Below are positions 44,624-54,040 of a stretch of 64,000 nt of DNA, piece by piece. The DNA lies in NCBI GenBank assembly GCA_020629035.1, contig JAHDEC010000011.1, positions 1-64,000 on the forward strand, read 5' to 3'. The notes below the pieces were generated by a model. That model ran no database searches. It was not told where the DNA came from and saw only the letters and a program-made list of their open reading frames with translations. The DNA is from Saprospiraceae bacterium. Lineage in GTDB: Bacteria > Bacteroidota > Bacteroidia > Chitinophagales > Saprospiraceae. Each line of letters starts with the position of its first letter. The stretch's first letter is position 1. The position numbers and the translations under genes were made by a program.

Positions 44624-45153
44624 CGTGTAAAGCATTTAGGGTCATTTAATGTTGCAAATTTCCATCCCAAAACAAAACCTTGGGTCTCATCGTAACATTC
44701 AAATGGGCCGACATAATTTTGAGGATAAACATTGTTGCTACTACTTAGTAAGTCATAGTGATTTTCTATTCTATTTAGTTCAGTTACCGTTTCGAAACCA
44801 TCTAACTCTAAGGTTACCAGGTCTCTAAATGAATTTGCATAAATCTTATTACCTCTTAGACTAAAATCGATATTTCCAGGAATGCTTAAAAACTTAATAA
44901 TGACTGGATTTTCTGGATCAGTATTATCATAAATATGAATTCCTCGAAACTGCTCATTGACCAGTAAGTAAGGTTCTCTAAACACAATTTTACCTTGTTG
45001 GTCTACTAAAATGGGCTCGCCTATAGAAATAGTCAAATCATCACCGTAAATAGGTTTCATTCCAACACCTTCTTCAGGTTCGACCTGAGTTGTTCTGATA
45101 CAACTACTTGTTGACAGCACAACTAAGAGGAAAAAGAGTATTCGTTTAGTCAT
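44620..45153 (-). CDS. LVIVD-repeat lipoprotein, N-terminal half of the canonical protein
   Basis: A 177-residue lipoprotein (MTKRILFFLLVVLSTSSC; an ATG at 45174 would add seven residues). Residues ~40-125 hold the first LVIVD-type repeats: YLLVNEQFRGIHIYDNTDPENP, FLSIPGNIDFSLRGNKIYANS and DLVTLELDG. It ends GWKFATLNDPKCFTR, about where single-chain relatives pass from the first to the second half of the propeller. The stop codon overlaps the start of the next lipoprotein (ATGA), so the split is organised as two coupled genes, not as simple frameshift debris. First gene of the three-gene operon. Confidence 0.78.
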   Translation of the reverse strand: MTKRILFFLLVVLSTSSCIRTTQVEPEEGVGMKPIYGDDLTISIGEPILVDQQGKIVFREPYLLVNEQFRGIHIYDNTDPENPVIIKFLSIPGNIDFSLRGNKIYANSFRDLVTLELDGFETVTELNRIENHYDLLSSSNNVYPQNYVGPFECYDETQGFVLGWKFATLNDPKCFTR

Positions 45154-45322
45154 ATAATAATTTTTTAGTTCCATCAGTAAGACGCAATACTAGCTAAAAT
45201 GGTTTGGTTTAGATATTTTCCTTAACTAATATATGTTTTAAAAAAACTATAAACTAAATTAGCTCTCTTAAATATTTCACTAGAAAATCTTCTAATAATT
45301 TTTCATTCGAATTGTTGTTTAC

Positions 45323-46702
45323 ATGGTAGGAATAGATGATATAGAATTGTATTTACCCAAGTGTTTTTTACCGATAGAAACATTGGCAAAACATAATGAC
45401 TTGGATGTCTTAAAGCTTCAGAAAGGTTTAGGTTTATACAATATGAGTATACCGGATGCGGATGAAGATGTAGTTACGATGGCGGCGGAAGCATTAATCA
45501 ATTTGTTAAAAAAGAACCCCGACATTGAACCGAACGAAATAGGACGAATCTATGTGGGTACTGAGTCGAGCATAGATGGAGCAAAACCTATTGCCTCTTA
45601 TTTAACAGGCTTGTTAAACCAATATTTTCAAAGCATCAATAAGCCACAGATGAAAGCTTGTGATTCGGTAGATTTAGTGTTTGCATGTATAGGAGCTATC
45701 GATGCTATGGAAAATTGCTTGCTTTGGTTATCGCAGCATCCAACTAAAAAAGCCATTGTGGTAGCTACTGACAATGCTAAATACGAACTAGCATCAACTG
45801 GAGAATATACTCAAGGTGCTGGTGCAGTGGCTATGCTGTTGGCTAAAAATCCCAGAATCTTAGAAATTCCATTGACCTGGGGTTGTTCTACTTCATGTGC
45901 GCATGATTTTTTTAAACCATTCAGGTTTCAAGCTAAGGATGGACAACATGAGAAGGACAGCAGTCACGAGCTTGCTCGTGAGATAGACCTAATCCATAAT
46001 GATTGTCCCATTTTTGATGGTCCAAAATCGAATGCGACTTATCAGGATCGAATGGTTCAAGCTTACGAAAACTTTAGCGAACTATCATCGTCTGATAAAC
46101 CTATATCAAGCTGGGATAAAGTAGTTTTTCATCAGCCCTACGCTTTTCATGGACGAAGGATATTTAGTCCCTTATTTTTAGAAATGCTAGCCAAAGAAAA
46201 TAAATTGGATGCCTTTGCTGCTTCTCATGGCATTGGAACAGCCTATCAAGTGGAAGACGATCGTGCTATCAGGAAGTCTAGTGCTTATCAAGATTTTGTA
46301 ACTACCAAAATTGAAGCAGGAGAAAAAGCTTCTATGCACGTGGGGAATATGTACACAGGGTCAATCTTTTTATGTTTGATATCCACATTATTTGAAGCAT
46401 ATAAACATGATGAATCATTAGAAAATGCAAGAATTGGGTTTATTGCTTACGGAAGTGGAGCGAAGTCCAAAGTTTTTGAAGGCATTTTACGCCCGTCTTG
46501 GCAGGAAAGAATTATGAAGCTGGAACTAGATGACTATTTATTAGAACGAAAAGAACTCAGCTACGAAGAGTATAAATATCTACATAAAGGAATGCTTATG
46601 AATCCCGTTTCGGATAGGCAAAGTCAGGTGTTTCTGAATGATATGGGTTTTTCGGATACTAATTATGGAGCAAGAAATTATCAAATGGCCACTATCCAAT
46701 AA
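45323..46702 (+). CDS. Hydroxymethylglutaryl-CoA synthase
   Basis: A 459-residue thiolase-fold enzyme. The HMGS catalytic set is visible: Glu81 in VGTESSID, Cys122 in FACIGAIDAM and His270 in VVFHQPYAFHGR, with the C-terminal glycine-rich GNMYTGSI and FIAYGSGA. It condenses acetyl-CoA with acetoacetyl-CoA to HMG-CoA, the entry step of the mevalonate route to isoprenoids. Relatives in polyketide clusters act on carrier proteins, but no such genes are near. No other mevalonate gene is in the window. It converges with the small membrane protein gene, with an 11-base overlap. Confidence 0.9.
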   Translation: MVGIDDIELYLPKCFLPIETLAKHNDLDVLKLQKGLGLYNMSIPDADEDVVTMAAEALINLLKKNPDIEPNEIGRIYVGTESSIDGAKPIASYLTGLLNQYFQSINKPQMKACDSVDLVFACIGAIDAMENCLLWLSQHPTKKAIVVATDNAKYELASTGEYTQGAGAVAMLLAKNPRILEIPLTWGCSTSCAHDFFKPFRFQAKDGQHEKDSSHELAREIDLIHNDCPIFDGPKSNATYQDRMVQAYENFSELSSSDKPISSWDKVVFHQPYAFHGRRIFSPLFLEMLAKENKLDAFAASHGIGTAYQVEDDRAIRKSSAYQDFVTTKIEAGEKASMHVGNMYTGSIFLCLISTLFEAYKHDESLENARIGFIAYGSGAKSKVFEGILRPSWQERIMKLELDDYLLERKELSYEEYKYLHKGMLMNPVSDRQSQVFLNDMGFSDTNYGARNYQMATIQ

Positions 46703-47081
46703 TAAAACGGAAAAGCTCAATAATAATAGTCACTAAGTAAATACAAAGCCAGATATAAAATAGGGTTTTTACCAGAAGAAACCAACCAGGGACTTTTTGA
46801 ACATCTTGATTAATATAGTCATCAAGAATCTCAGAATTGGCATCTCGAAGTAATTTGTTTTTTTTCCGTCTTTCTCTAAATGCAGTAATTCCTGCTGAGA
46901 TTATTCCTAAGATGACAATATTGCGCAGTGATGCAAAAATGATAGGTCCGATAAATGAATAAATTGGGATATCCACCTCATTAAAAAGGTAGACATTTAC
47001 AGTGGTAGCTATAACTGGTGTTATAAACATAACAAGCAGGTAGAGAAAGGTTTTTGTACCTATCGATAAGGACTTAAACAT
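46692..47081 (-). CDS. Small multi-pass membrane protein of unknown function
   Basis: A 129-residue protein with three predicted membrane helices (about 12-32, FLYLLVMFITPVIATTVNVYL; about 41-62; and about 104-126, LFYIWLCIYLVTIIIELF). A charged cytosolic-looking loop (FRERRKKNKLLRDANSE) lies between the second and third. It begins one base after the lgt stop, so it shares the lgt transcript. No family or function is recognised. Confidence 0.7.
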   Translation of the reverse strand: MFKSLSIGTKTFLYLLVMFITPVIATTVNVYLFNEVDIPIYSFIGPIIFASLRNIVILGIISAGITAFRERRKKNKLLRDANSEILDDYINQDVQKVPGWFLLVKTLFYIWLCIYLVTIIIELFRFIIG

Positions 47082-47082
47082 G

Positions 47083-47880
47083 TTATTTTCTTAAAAACAC
47101 TAGTACTAGTCCAGCTAAAATAAACGGAATACTTAATATTTGTCCCATATTAAGCACCATGCCTTGCTCGAAAGCCACTTGCTCAATCTTAAAGTACTCG
47201 ATAATAAATCGTGCGCCAAATAACAAGATTAAATAAACTGCTAGAATAAAACCATGCTTTTTATCCTTCGGCCTTTTCTTGTAGGTAAAGAGTAGGATAG
47301 CGAAGGTTAAAAAGTATGCAATTGCTTCGTACAACTGAGCTGGATGACGCACAATGCTATCTACTTTTGTAAAAATCACTCCTACATCACTTCCTGTAGG
47401 TTTACCCAGAATCTCAGAGTTCATAAAATTTCCAAGTCGAATAAAACAACCCGTAAGTGATCCACCAATAACAATGAAATCAAGGATTTGGAAAATATCT
47501 CGCTTATTTTTTCTACACCAATAAATAATAGCTAATAAAACGGCAGCTATGCCTCCATGACTGGCTAAACCCTGATAACCAGTAAATACCCATGCACCAT
47601 TTTCTTGCCTAAATGGCAATAGCATTTGCAAAGGATGAGATAAATAATACTCAGGCTCATAAAATAAACAATGGCCTAATCGTGCACCCAAAACAGTGGC
47701 AATAAATATTAAAACAGCCAAGGAATCTAGTTCATCTAAATTCCGTTTTGTATCCTTATATAGATTAGCAACAACCGAATAACCAAGAAATAAACCGCCA
47801 GCAAATAATAGGCTATAGTAGCGCAAAGCAAAAGAACCGATTTCTATAATTACTGGATTTGGACCCCATTCTATAGGCAT
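47083..47880 (-). CDS. lgt: Prolipoprotein diacylglyceryl transferase
   Basis: A 265-residue integral membrane enzyme with about seven helices. It transfers diacylglycerol to the lipobox cysteine of prolipoproteins, the first step of lipoprotein maturation. Lgt motifs seen: GYQGLASHGG (~100), the signature RLGNFMNSEILG (~147-158), HPAQLYEA and FGARFIIEYFK. It starts MPIEWGPNPVIIEIGSFALRYY, the usual N-terminus. The many lipoproteins in this window are its likely substrates. First gene of a two-gene unit with the small membrane protein. Confidence 0.95.
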   Translation of the reverse strand: MPIEWGPNPVIIEIGSFALRYYSLLFAGGLFLGYSVVANLYKDTKRNLDELDSLAVLIFIATVLGARLGHCLFYEPEYYLSHPLQMLLPFRQENGAWVFTGYQGLASHGGIAAVLLAIIYWCRKNKRDIFQILDFIVIGGSLTGCFIRLGNFMNSEILGKPTGSDVGVIFTKVDSIVRHPAQLYEAIAYFLTFAILLFTYKKRPKDKKHGFILAVYLILLFGARFIIEYFKIEQVAFEQGMVLNMGQILSIPFILAGLVLVFLRK

Positions 47881-48177
47881 AAATAATAAGTCATTTAGAA
47901 TAGCAAGGTACTACTTTTCTCTTGCTTGTTCTTTAGCTCATCGAGATACTTTCTGCGAAATTTCTATTGGATAATCTCTCTAAAACTGTTGATTAGAAAA
48001 ATGTGAGGAGATAATTATATTATCTTAAATAATACTTATAAGATTTAGCCATGAATAATCGCTCTGATAAACATTAACTGCTTTTCTGTCACTTAAGGGT
48101 AACATTAGCTTGGGTTTTTGTTGGCAAACAAATAGATTCTTATTAACTAGCTTCTAGTTTTTAAACATAAAGTAATT

Positions 48178-48663
48178 ATGAAACACTTAGTTAGAGTTTT
48201 AATAGTAGGATTTGCCATTACGCTTTTTTCATGTTCAGATCCTTGTGAAGATGTAAATTGTGAGAATGGAGGAGTATGTGATGATGGTACCTGTTTATGT
48301 GAAACAGGTTATTCGGGAGCAAGATGTGAACTTGAAAGTAGATTGTCATTTCTTGGAGAATGGAGTGGAACCGTAAATTGCAGCGGCGGGGATGAAAGTT
48401 CAGGTTCTTTTATTGCCAGTACTTCTGAAGAAGGTATAGATAAATTGTTGTTGACATTTGATGATGGAAGCACGGCGATTGCATGTGCCACTTCCTCAAC
48501 GAGTTTAGTCATTCCACCTTTTACAGTTGTTGATCCTATTTTTGGTTTAAATGTCACTACTTCAGGCACAGGTACTTTAGTAGAAGAGGAGCTCACACTC
48601 GATATAGAAATTGTAGCTCCAGGTTTTGGAACATCTTTATGCCAATACATTTGTAGCCAATAA
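48178..48663 (+). CDS. Lipoprotein with an EGF-like domain
   Basis: A 161-residue lipoprotein (lipobox FSC, Cys19). Residues 20-51 form an EGF-like module with six cysteines (DPCEDVNCENGGVC, TCLCETGYSGARC). An S-F-L-G-E-W-S-G-T-V-type start then leads into a ~100-residue beta domain with four further cysteines. The same architecture, a C-terminal domain after an EGF module following SC-S-D-P-C, is common for short Bacteroidota lipoproteins. It probably contributes to the outer surface; ligand unknown. The leader contains TTTGTTGGCAAACAAA-type symmetry but no convincing promoter. Confidence 0.8.
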   Translation: MKHLVRVLIVGFAITLFSCSDPCEDVNCENGGVCDDGTCLCETGYSGARCELESRLSFLGEWSGTVNCSGGDESSGSFIASTSEEGIDKLLLTFDDGSTAIACATSSTSLVIPPFTVVDPIFGLNVTTSGTGTLVEEELTLDIEIVAPGFGTSLCQYICSQ

Positions 48664-48748
48664 TTGTTAAAAAGTTTATTTCTACAAAAGGACGAGCTAA
48701 CAAAAAGCGGGTCATTTATTTGTAGAAATTGTTCATTATCTTAACAAT

Positions 48749-50386
48749 ATGAGATTTCAACTTCCATTCCTTATCTGTTACTGCTTTTTTAGCATGGTAG
48801 CAAACCTCTCTAGCCAATCGAATCTTGAATGGTTAATAAAATCCGAAGCCAATGTGCCCAACACTACTCATGGCATTTATGATAGTGGAGCATCTCCTGA
48901 ATACTATTTTGCAGCAGGAGATTTTTGGCCTGCCATTGTATTTGATGATATTGAACTTGAAGGGAAAAATGGGACAGCAGATGGCTTTGTAGCCAAAATA
49001 GATGAGGAAGGAAATACAGTAGATGTTTGGCATTTTGAAAGTAGCAACTATGTTCGAATTAATAAAATAGAGTACCATCATCAGAGTGAATCCATGATTA
49101 TTGTGGGACAATTTAGAGAAGATTTTGCCTTTAAAGACTTTGAGATTGATCCGGATTATTGGGGACATGGCTTTGTTATGAGTGTTTCATTAGATGGAGA
49201 TATGCAATGGTTTAGGCACATAGCAGCAACTAATGAATTTAGTTTTGCTAGTGGCGAGGGTTTAGCCATTGGAGATAATGGCTTAATCTATGTGGGTTTC
49301 GAAGCCTTTGGACAAATTGAGCTAGATAATATTTTCTACACTTTTGAACCAGAATCACAAGGATGCTTAATCATCGCATTAGATGAAGCAGGTGATATCA
49401 TCCATGATCAGCAATGGGAAGGAAACGGCTTTGAAAACATTATAGACATAGTGGATCTTGCCTATGCTGAGGAAGGTGTTTATATAGCTGGAGGAATGAA
49501 TAATGGATTAAGTATTGGGGAAAACACCATTGACCTAGTCGGGAATGCTTTACAGGCTTATCTTATTAAGATTGATCTGGATTTATCATTTGATTGGTAT
49601 AAAGTATTTCCTGGCTCAAGTAGCATTGTAAACGATTTAAATAGAAGCAACGAAGGCCTTTTGGTTTCTTTTCAATATCGAGATTTTATTGAATTTCCGG
49701 ATCTAACAGTAAATGGAAGTGGATCCTGGGGTGACCTCCTGGTGTCGAAATTGACTAACAAGGGAGACCTGATCTGGAGCCATAATTTATTTTTAAACCA
49801 AAATGGAGGTTCGTCTGGTGTTTATGGTTTAGCCATGACAAGCTGGAAGAACTTGAACTTTGTGGGTGGCATGTATCAGGGAGTCGTCAATAATGAAGCG
49901 GGTGTTGTTTTAGATCCGAATGTAGGTGATCAATTTCAATTACCCTTTATGATCGCCTTAGATGATGAGGGTAATCTAGTAGAAAAATATGGCTTCGAAG
50001 GATCATTTGGACTGGGTAAACTGCGAGGTATGGCAAGTAATCAAGGAGGATTATATTTTTCTGGAGACTTTACTCAACAACTTTCACTTGAAGGTGCTGT
50101 AATTACTGACAATACTTATTCTATTTACACAGGACATTTTTCGGATCCATCTGTTTCGACTCTCAATGTTGATTATTCAAATGATTGTGATGAGGAAATA
50201 ATTGTAATTGCTGATAAACTACATGTGCCGGTAAATTTTAATTTAGTTTTTTTGTTCAATGTCGTTGGGCAAAAATTGATTGAAATCGATCGATACACCA
50301 CTGATCTTCTAGACTTAAGTTCAGGTACTTATTTTATTGTCGGTAAATGCGATGCTGGCAAATTTTCGAAAACGATTATTCGATAA
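48749..50386 (+). CDS. Secreted propeller protein with probable T9SS tail
   Basis: A 545-residue exported protein (signal peptide about 1-23, MRFQLPFLICYCFFSMVANL). The body has long repeats of the 'event log' type (GFVAKIDEEGNTVDVWHF, FVMSVSLDGDMQWFRHIA, CLIIALDEAGDIIHDQ, LLVSKLTNKGDLIWSHN, FMIALDDEGNLVEKYGF) that predict a beta-propeller. The C-terminus (LFNVVGQKLIEID ... DLSSGTYFIVGK) has the second half of a T9SS type A tail, although the opening P-N-P motif is missing, so the tail is degenerate. No enzymatic residues. Lone gene. Confidence 0.75.
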   Translation: MRFQLPFLICYCFFSMVANLSSQSNLEWLIKSEANVPNTTHGIYDSGASPEYYFAAGDFWPAIVFDDIELEGKNGTADGFVAKIDEEGNTVDVWHFESSNYVRINKIEYHHQSESMIIVGQFREDFAFKDFEIDPDYWGHGFVMSVSLDGDMQWFRHIAATNEFSFASGEGLAIGDNGLIYVGFEAFGQIELDNIFYTFEPESQGCLIIALDEAGDIIHDQQWEGNGFENIIDIVDLAYAEEGVYIAGGMNNGLSIGENTIDLVGNALQAYLIKIDLDLSFDWYKVFPGSSSIVNDLNRSNEGLLVSFQYRDFIEFPDLTVNGSGSWGDLLVSKLTNKGDLIWSHNLFLNQNGGSSGVYGLAMTSWKNLNFVGGMYQGVVNNEAGVVLDPNVGDQFQLPFMIALDDEGNLVEKYGFEGSFGLGKLRGMASNQGGLYFSGDFTQQLSLEGAVITDNTYSIYTGHFSDPSVSTLNVDYSNDCDEEIIVIADKLHVPVNFNLVFLFNVVGQKLIEIDRYTTDLLDLSSGTYFIVGKCDAGKFSKTIIR

Positions 50387-50437
50387 TAAAGCCTAAGAAT
50401 TTTTGAATTAAGCACAAAGCTTGAATTATAAGTATAG

Positions 50438-52465
50438 CTAAAGGTTAATATGACAACTTACAAATAAACTTCTACCAGGACTTACATTGTTTACACCTGC
50501 TATTGCGTGATTTGAATCATTATTGCTTCCGTTTACCTGAGTATTAACAATACCTAACAAGTTTCTTACTCCAGAAGTTACATTTAGTCTATTCTCAAAT
50601 AATAACTTACTTAGAGAGAAATCTAATAACTCGTAACTTTCAATAGTACGAATTTCAACTTTTTCGTTATTCACTCTATAAAGCGGTTTACTACCCACAT
50701 GTCTATGATTGAAGTTTATTTGTACTTGGTTTTTTGGAAATGAATATTGTAAACTATTATTTATATCGAGTCCTTGACCATATACCGGAACACTAATTTC
50801 ATTTATGTTGGTCGACCAGAAATTTAGTGAGCCTGATGTTTTTATTTGGAGGTTATTTCGCTTAAAACTAACAGTTGGCTGGAATCCGAAAACACTATAT
50901 TCATCGACATTGTAATATTGGAATTTGAGCAAATCATATTCAAATAAATCTATTCTGTTTAGAATTAATGTTCGATATATGTTTATAGCCAAATCGAGCC
51001 TTTCTGATGCTTGGTAATCCACAGTAAGTTGGAAATCATGCGAAAGTTCAGGCATTAATTGTGTATTCCCTATTATGTTATGATTTATATCGACAAAGTC
51101 TAAATAAAGTTCTTTTAGCGAAGGACTTCTATATCCCTGAGAATAGGAAATTCGTCCTACTAAATTCTCTGAAAATGTATGTTTCAATAAGGCTGATGGA
51201 GTAAACTTTTTGCCATAAATACTATGAAAAGAATACCTTCCAGATATGGACAAGTGTGTTTTGTTAACAGGCTTATATTTTAATTCTAAGAATGGAGCTA
51301 ATTCACTAAAAACAGCTAAAGTAGAATCACTATTTTGTTGGTTTATTATCCGATCGCCAGACCCTTGTTCAATAGCATACTGAACACCTCCAATTCCTTT
51401 AATTTTGTCAGTGATACGGTGAGTTATAATTCCACGATTAAAGAATGTACCAAACTGAATAGTATCAGAAGTGGTTAATAAACTATCAAAGGTATTGGAT
51501 TCGACATAAAATCTTTTTTCTTCACCGATTCGAGTATAATGGTTTAAAGAACTGGTCCAATCTATGGATGTGTTATTCCAATTTTTCTTAAAATTTATTG
51601 CTAGATCATTTCTATTAGTAAAGTAGAAATCATCTTCTGAATATGGATTAAACTGTGGTCTTTTAACAGTACCATAATCATAAAGGCTTTCATTATTGGA
51701 GTCGTACCTAACTAACATTGACCATTCATTATTTCCATCATATCTTACAAATCCTCCATAAGCTATTTGTTGTTTAGGATTAAGTGGATATTTACTTTGT
51801 GTTATAAATTCATTATTTCCTACTTCTATTTTTTCTATAATGCGCAATGAGTCTATTGGATACTGGTTATAATTTAGATAGCGGGCACTTACATTAAAAG
51901 TGAAGCCTTTAGCTTTAAATCCAATTTGACTACCCAAGGTTTGTTGGCCAATAGATTCGATTTGAGTGTTGAACTTTAAATCCCATTGCTTAACTTGACT
52001 TTTAGAGCTAATTAAATTAATGACTCCACCTGCTGCATTACTTCCATAAAGACTTGATAAAGCGCCTTCAATAATTTCTATTCGTTCAATATTTTGAATA
52101 TTAATTTGAGATAAATCAATATTACCGTCTAATCGACCTATAATAGGAACACCATCTATAAGAATCGCTACATTATTAGCATCTATTCCTCTCATTTGTA
52201 TTGTCGAACCAAATATTTGGTCATGATTTATTCTTATAGCCGGACTAATTATAAGTGCTTGATCAAGCGAAGTAGCCCCTCTAGCTATGATTTCTTTTTT
52301 TGGTATTATAGCTACTCTGTGTATTGCTTCTTTGTAGTGAGTGGGTTCATATTGAGCTGTAATCACATATTCAGCTAAATCAATCGAAAAATCAATTGTA
52401 TCAAGATCTGGTATCTGACCCAATAGGTGAGTACTTAATAGTATGAACATTAGTACTTTATGCAT
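50438..52465 (-). CDS. TonB-dependent receptor, probable partner of the HmuY-like protein
   Basis: A 675-residue outer-membrane receptor. After a signal peptide (~16 residues) comes a plug domain (SLDQALIISPAIRINH, IQMRGIDANNVAILIDGVPI, IERIEIIEGALSSLYGSNAAGGVINLI) and a 22-strand barrel ending in a strand that closes with CHINL. The segment YRSPSLKELYLDF and, 12 residues later, NTQLMPELS correspond to the FRAP and NPNL boxes of heme receptors, with a histidine (DINHN) between them as in HemR/HmuR. This fits heme uptake but does not prove it; BtuB-like or siderophore uptake are alternatives. It lacks an N-terminal carboxypeptidase-like domain, unlike SusC receptors. Confidence 0.85.
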   Translation of the reverse strand: MHKVLMFILLSTHLLGQIPDLDTIDFSIDLAEYVITAQYEPTHYKEAIHRVAIIPKKEIIARGATSLDQALIISPAIRINHDQIFGSTIQMRGIDANNVAILIDGVPIIGRLDGNIDLSQINIQNIERIEIIEGALSSLYGSNAAGGVINLISSKSQVKQWDLKFNTQIESIGQQTLGSQIGFKAKGFTFNVSARYLNYNQYPIDSLRIIEKIEVGNNEFITQSKYPLNPKQQIAYGGFVRYDGNNEWSMLVRYDSNNESLYDYGTVKRPQFNPYSEDDFYFTNRNDLAINFKKNWNNTSIDWTSSLNHYTRIGEEKRFYVESNTFDSLLTTSDTIQFGTFFNRGIITHRITDKIKGIGGVQYAIEQGSGDRIINQQNSDSTLAVFSELAPFLELKYKPVNKTHLSISGRYSFHSIYGKKFTPSALLKHTFSENLVGRISYSQGYRSPSLKELYLDFVDINHNIIGNTQLMPELSHDFQLTVDYQASERLDLAINIYRTLILNRIDLFEYDLLKFQYYNVDEYSVFGFQPTVSFKRNNLQIKTSGSLNFWSTNINEISVPVYGQGLDINNSLQYSFPKNQVQINFNHRHVGSKPLYRVNNEKVEIRTIESYELLDFSLSKLLFENRLNVTSGVRNLLGIVNTQVNGSNNDSNHAIAGVNNVSPGRSLFVSCHINL

Positions 52466-52771
52466 TGATTTCGAATTCTATGATTGTATCCAATAATAAT
52501 TTATTTAATTCAACCATTTCCTTGGTTGCATTCTGAAAGATTAAATTCGGTGACTGTGTACTAAAAAAAATTCTTTTGTATGAATAAGTTTTTCTTTTTT
52601 AATAGTACTGTAACAACTTTCGACATTATTAAAAAAAACTCTATATACTCGTAGCTTTGAATTAAAAGCATGTTGCCAAATTGTAGATTAATACATTAGT
52701 GGCAGGGAGTTAAATGTATGATTTCTTGCTTTCACTTAATAAATCTTTTCTCAGAGTGTTAAGCAACTTAT
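52466..52771. other. Intergenic region between HmuY-like and receptor genes
   Basis: 306 bases, AT-rich, with no coding frame. One inverted repeat is exact: ATACATT (52691-52697) with AATGTAT (52713-52719), spaced by 15 bases; it could be a regulatory or processing hairpin. No Bacteroidota promoter box was found for the receptor gene, so read-through from the HmuY-like gene is possible. Confidence 0.45.
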
Positions 52772-54022
52772 TTATCTACTCACTATAAATGAATGAGATG
52801 CTACCTGACCATTATTTATAATGATTATGTTATGTAATCCTGCCCGCAATCCTCGAATATCAATTTTATCAATTAAAGGCTGAATCTTTTTAGAGAAAAC
52901 TAATTTACCGCAATTATCAAAAACAATAATCTCAGCATCTTTACTTTGCCCCTCAATAGTTAAAAAGTCAGAAGCAGGATTTGGGAAAACATCGATATTT
53001 AGCTCTTTAATATTTTTGTCAATGGCATTAACCAACCCCAAGGAAGTTTTTTCTAGAGTGGTTACCCCAGTACTAGAACCTTCAAAATCATAGAAAACTA
53101 TTTTAAATAGTTCGCCCTCTTTTGTTTTTATAAATTGAGCTCTCTCACCATCTATAATCCAACCGCTATTAAAATCAAAAAACTTCCAATCGTGACCTAT
53201 GGTAGTAGGAATTGTTGAATACAGCTCTTTATAGTCGTTCTCAGATACATTTGTTGGGTCGATTCCCTGGGCGACTACTCCTTCCGTATTAGGGGCTAAT
53301 AAAACTCCAGTTACTGTATAATCAACGAGTGTTCCATCACCATCATCTATTGCCGTAGAATAACGTTGAAATATTAAATCATAATCATTTGGAATAGAGA
53401 CAACTTGCTCATCACGTAATGAAAAATAAATAAGTGGATCTTCTCCAGCATCATTTTTTGAAACTGTTTGGAGAATTTCATTTGAACCATCTAAGTTGGC
53501 GTATCTAAAAGAATATACTCCATCGTCTAAAGAAATAATTTCTAATTTTAAAAAATCGCCCTGTCTTTGTTGGATTACAAATATTTTGTTTCCTTCGACA
53601 ATGTTAAGTGCAGTATTATATATACCCCAGCCATAATCAAAAGGAGATTGTTGGTCTTTAATACTATTGAAAGCTCCTTCCGTCCAATTTTCTTCTTGAT
53701 TATAAAGAATGGCTTCATCATTAAAAGATGAAAGATCATCAATAACCTCATCCCAATCAGTTACATCTGTCACAAATAGTTTTAATGACGAACCCATAAA
53801 AGATGATGATTCATTTATGAAAACACCTGCATCTTGGACACCATCATTAGAAAAAGCTATATCCCAAGCATCATTTGCAATTTGGTTTACATCACAAGAT
53901 GAAATATTAAAATAAGCTTGTTGGCTGTATGAGGCACCTACTGATACTTGAACGATTTGAGCTGTTAATTTTGTAGATAATACAAAAACTATAAGAAGAT
54001 ATGATGCTAAATATTTTTTCAT
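52772..54022 (-). CDS. HmuY-like heme-binding protein (tandem) with T9SS sorting tail
   Basis: A 416-residue exported protein from the ATG at 54022 (signal peptide MKKYLASYLLIVFVLSTKLTA). Two HmuY-type segments are seen: one at about 25-200 (NDAWDIAFSN, WGIYN, RQGDFLKLEIISLDDGVYSFRY), one at about 205-330 (YDLIFQRYSTAI, VTGVLLAP, DWKFFDFNSG, GELFKIVFYDFEGSSTG). HmuY of Porphyromonas is a lipoprotein that binds heme and passes it to HmuR. This one is instead T9SS cargo (DVFPNPASDFLTIEG ... LRAGLHNIIII). It precedes a TonB receptor on the same strand. No heme-ligating residue pair can be read with confidence. Confidence 0.75.
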   Translation of the reverse strand: MKKYLASYLLIVFVLSTKLTAQIVQVSVGASYSQQAYFNISSCDVNQIANDAWDIAFSNDGVQDAGVFINESSSFMGSSLKLFVTDVTDWDEVIDDLSSFNDEAILYNQEENWTEGAFNSIKDQQSPFDYGWGIYNTALNIVEGNKIFVIQQRQGDFLKLEIISLDDGVYSFRYANLDGSNEILQTVSKNDAGEDPLIYFSLRDEQVVSIPNDYDLIFQRYSTAIDDGDGTLVDYTVTGVLLAPNTEGVVAQGIDPTNVSENDYKELYSTIPTTIGHDWKFFDFNSGWIIDGERAQFIKTKEGELFKIVFYDFEGSSTGVTTLEKTSLGLVNAIDKNIKELNIDVFPNPASDFLTIEGQSKDAEIIVFDNCGKLVFSKKIQPLIDKIDIRGLRAGLHNIIIINNGQVASHSFIVSR

Positions 54023-54040
54023 AACGCTATATTTTGTCAA

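Noticed and set aside
43859-45153. The two LVIVD genes as one gene broken by a frameshift.
   Set aside because: The second gene has its own complete lipoprotein signal peptide at the junction and a clean ATGA overlap, which a simple frameshift would not create.
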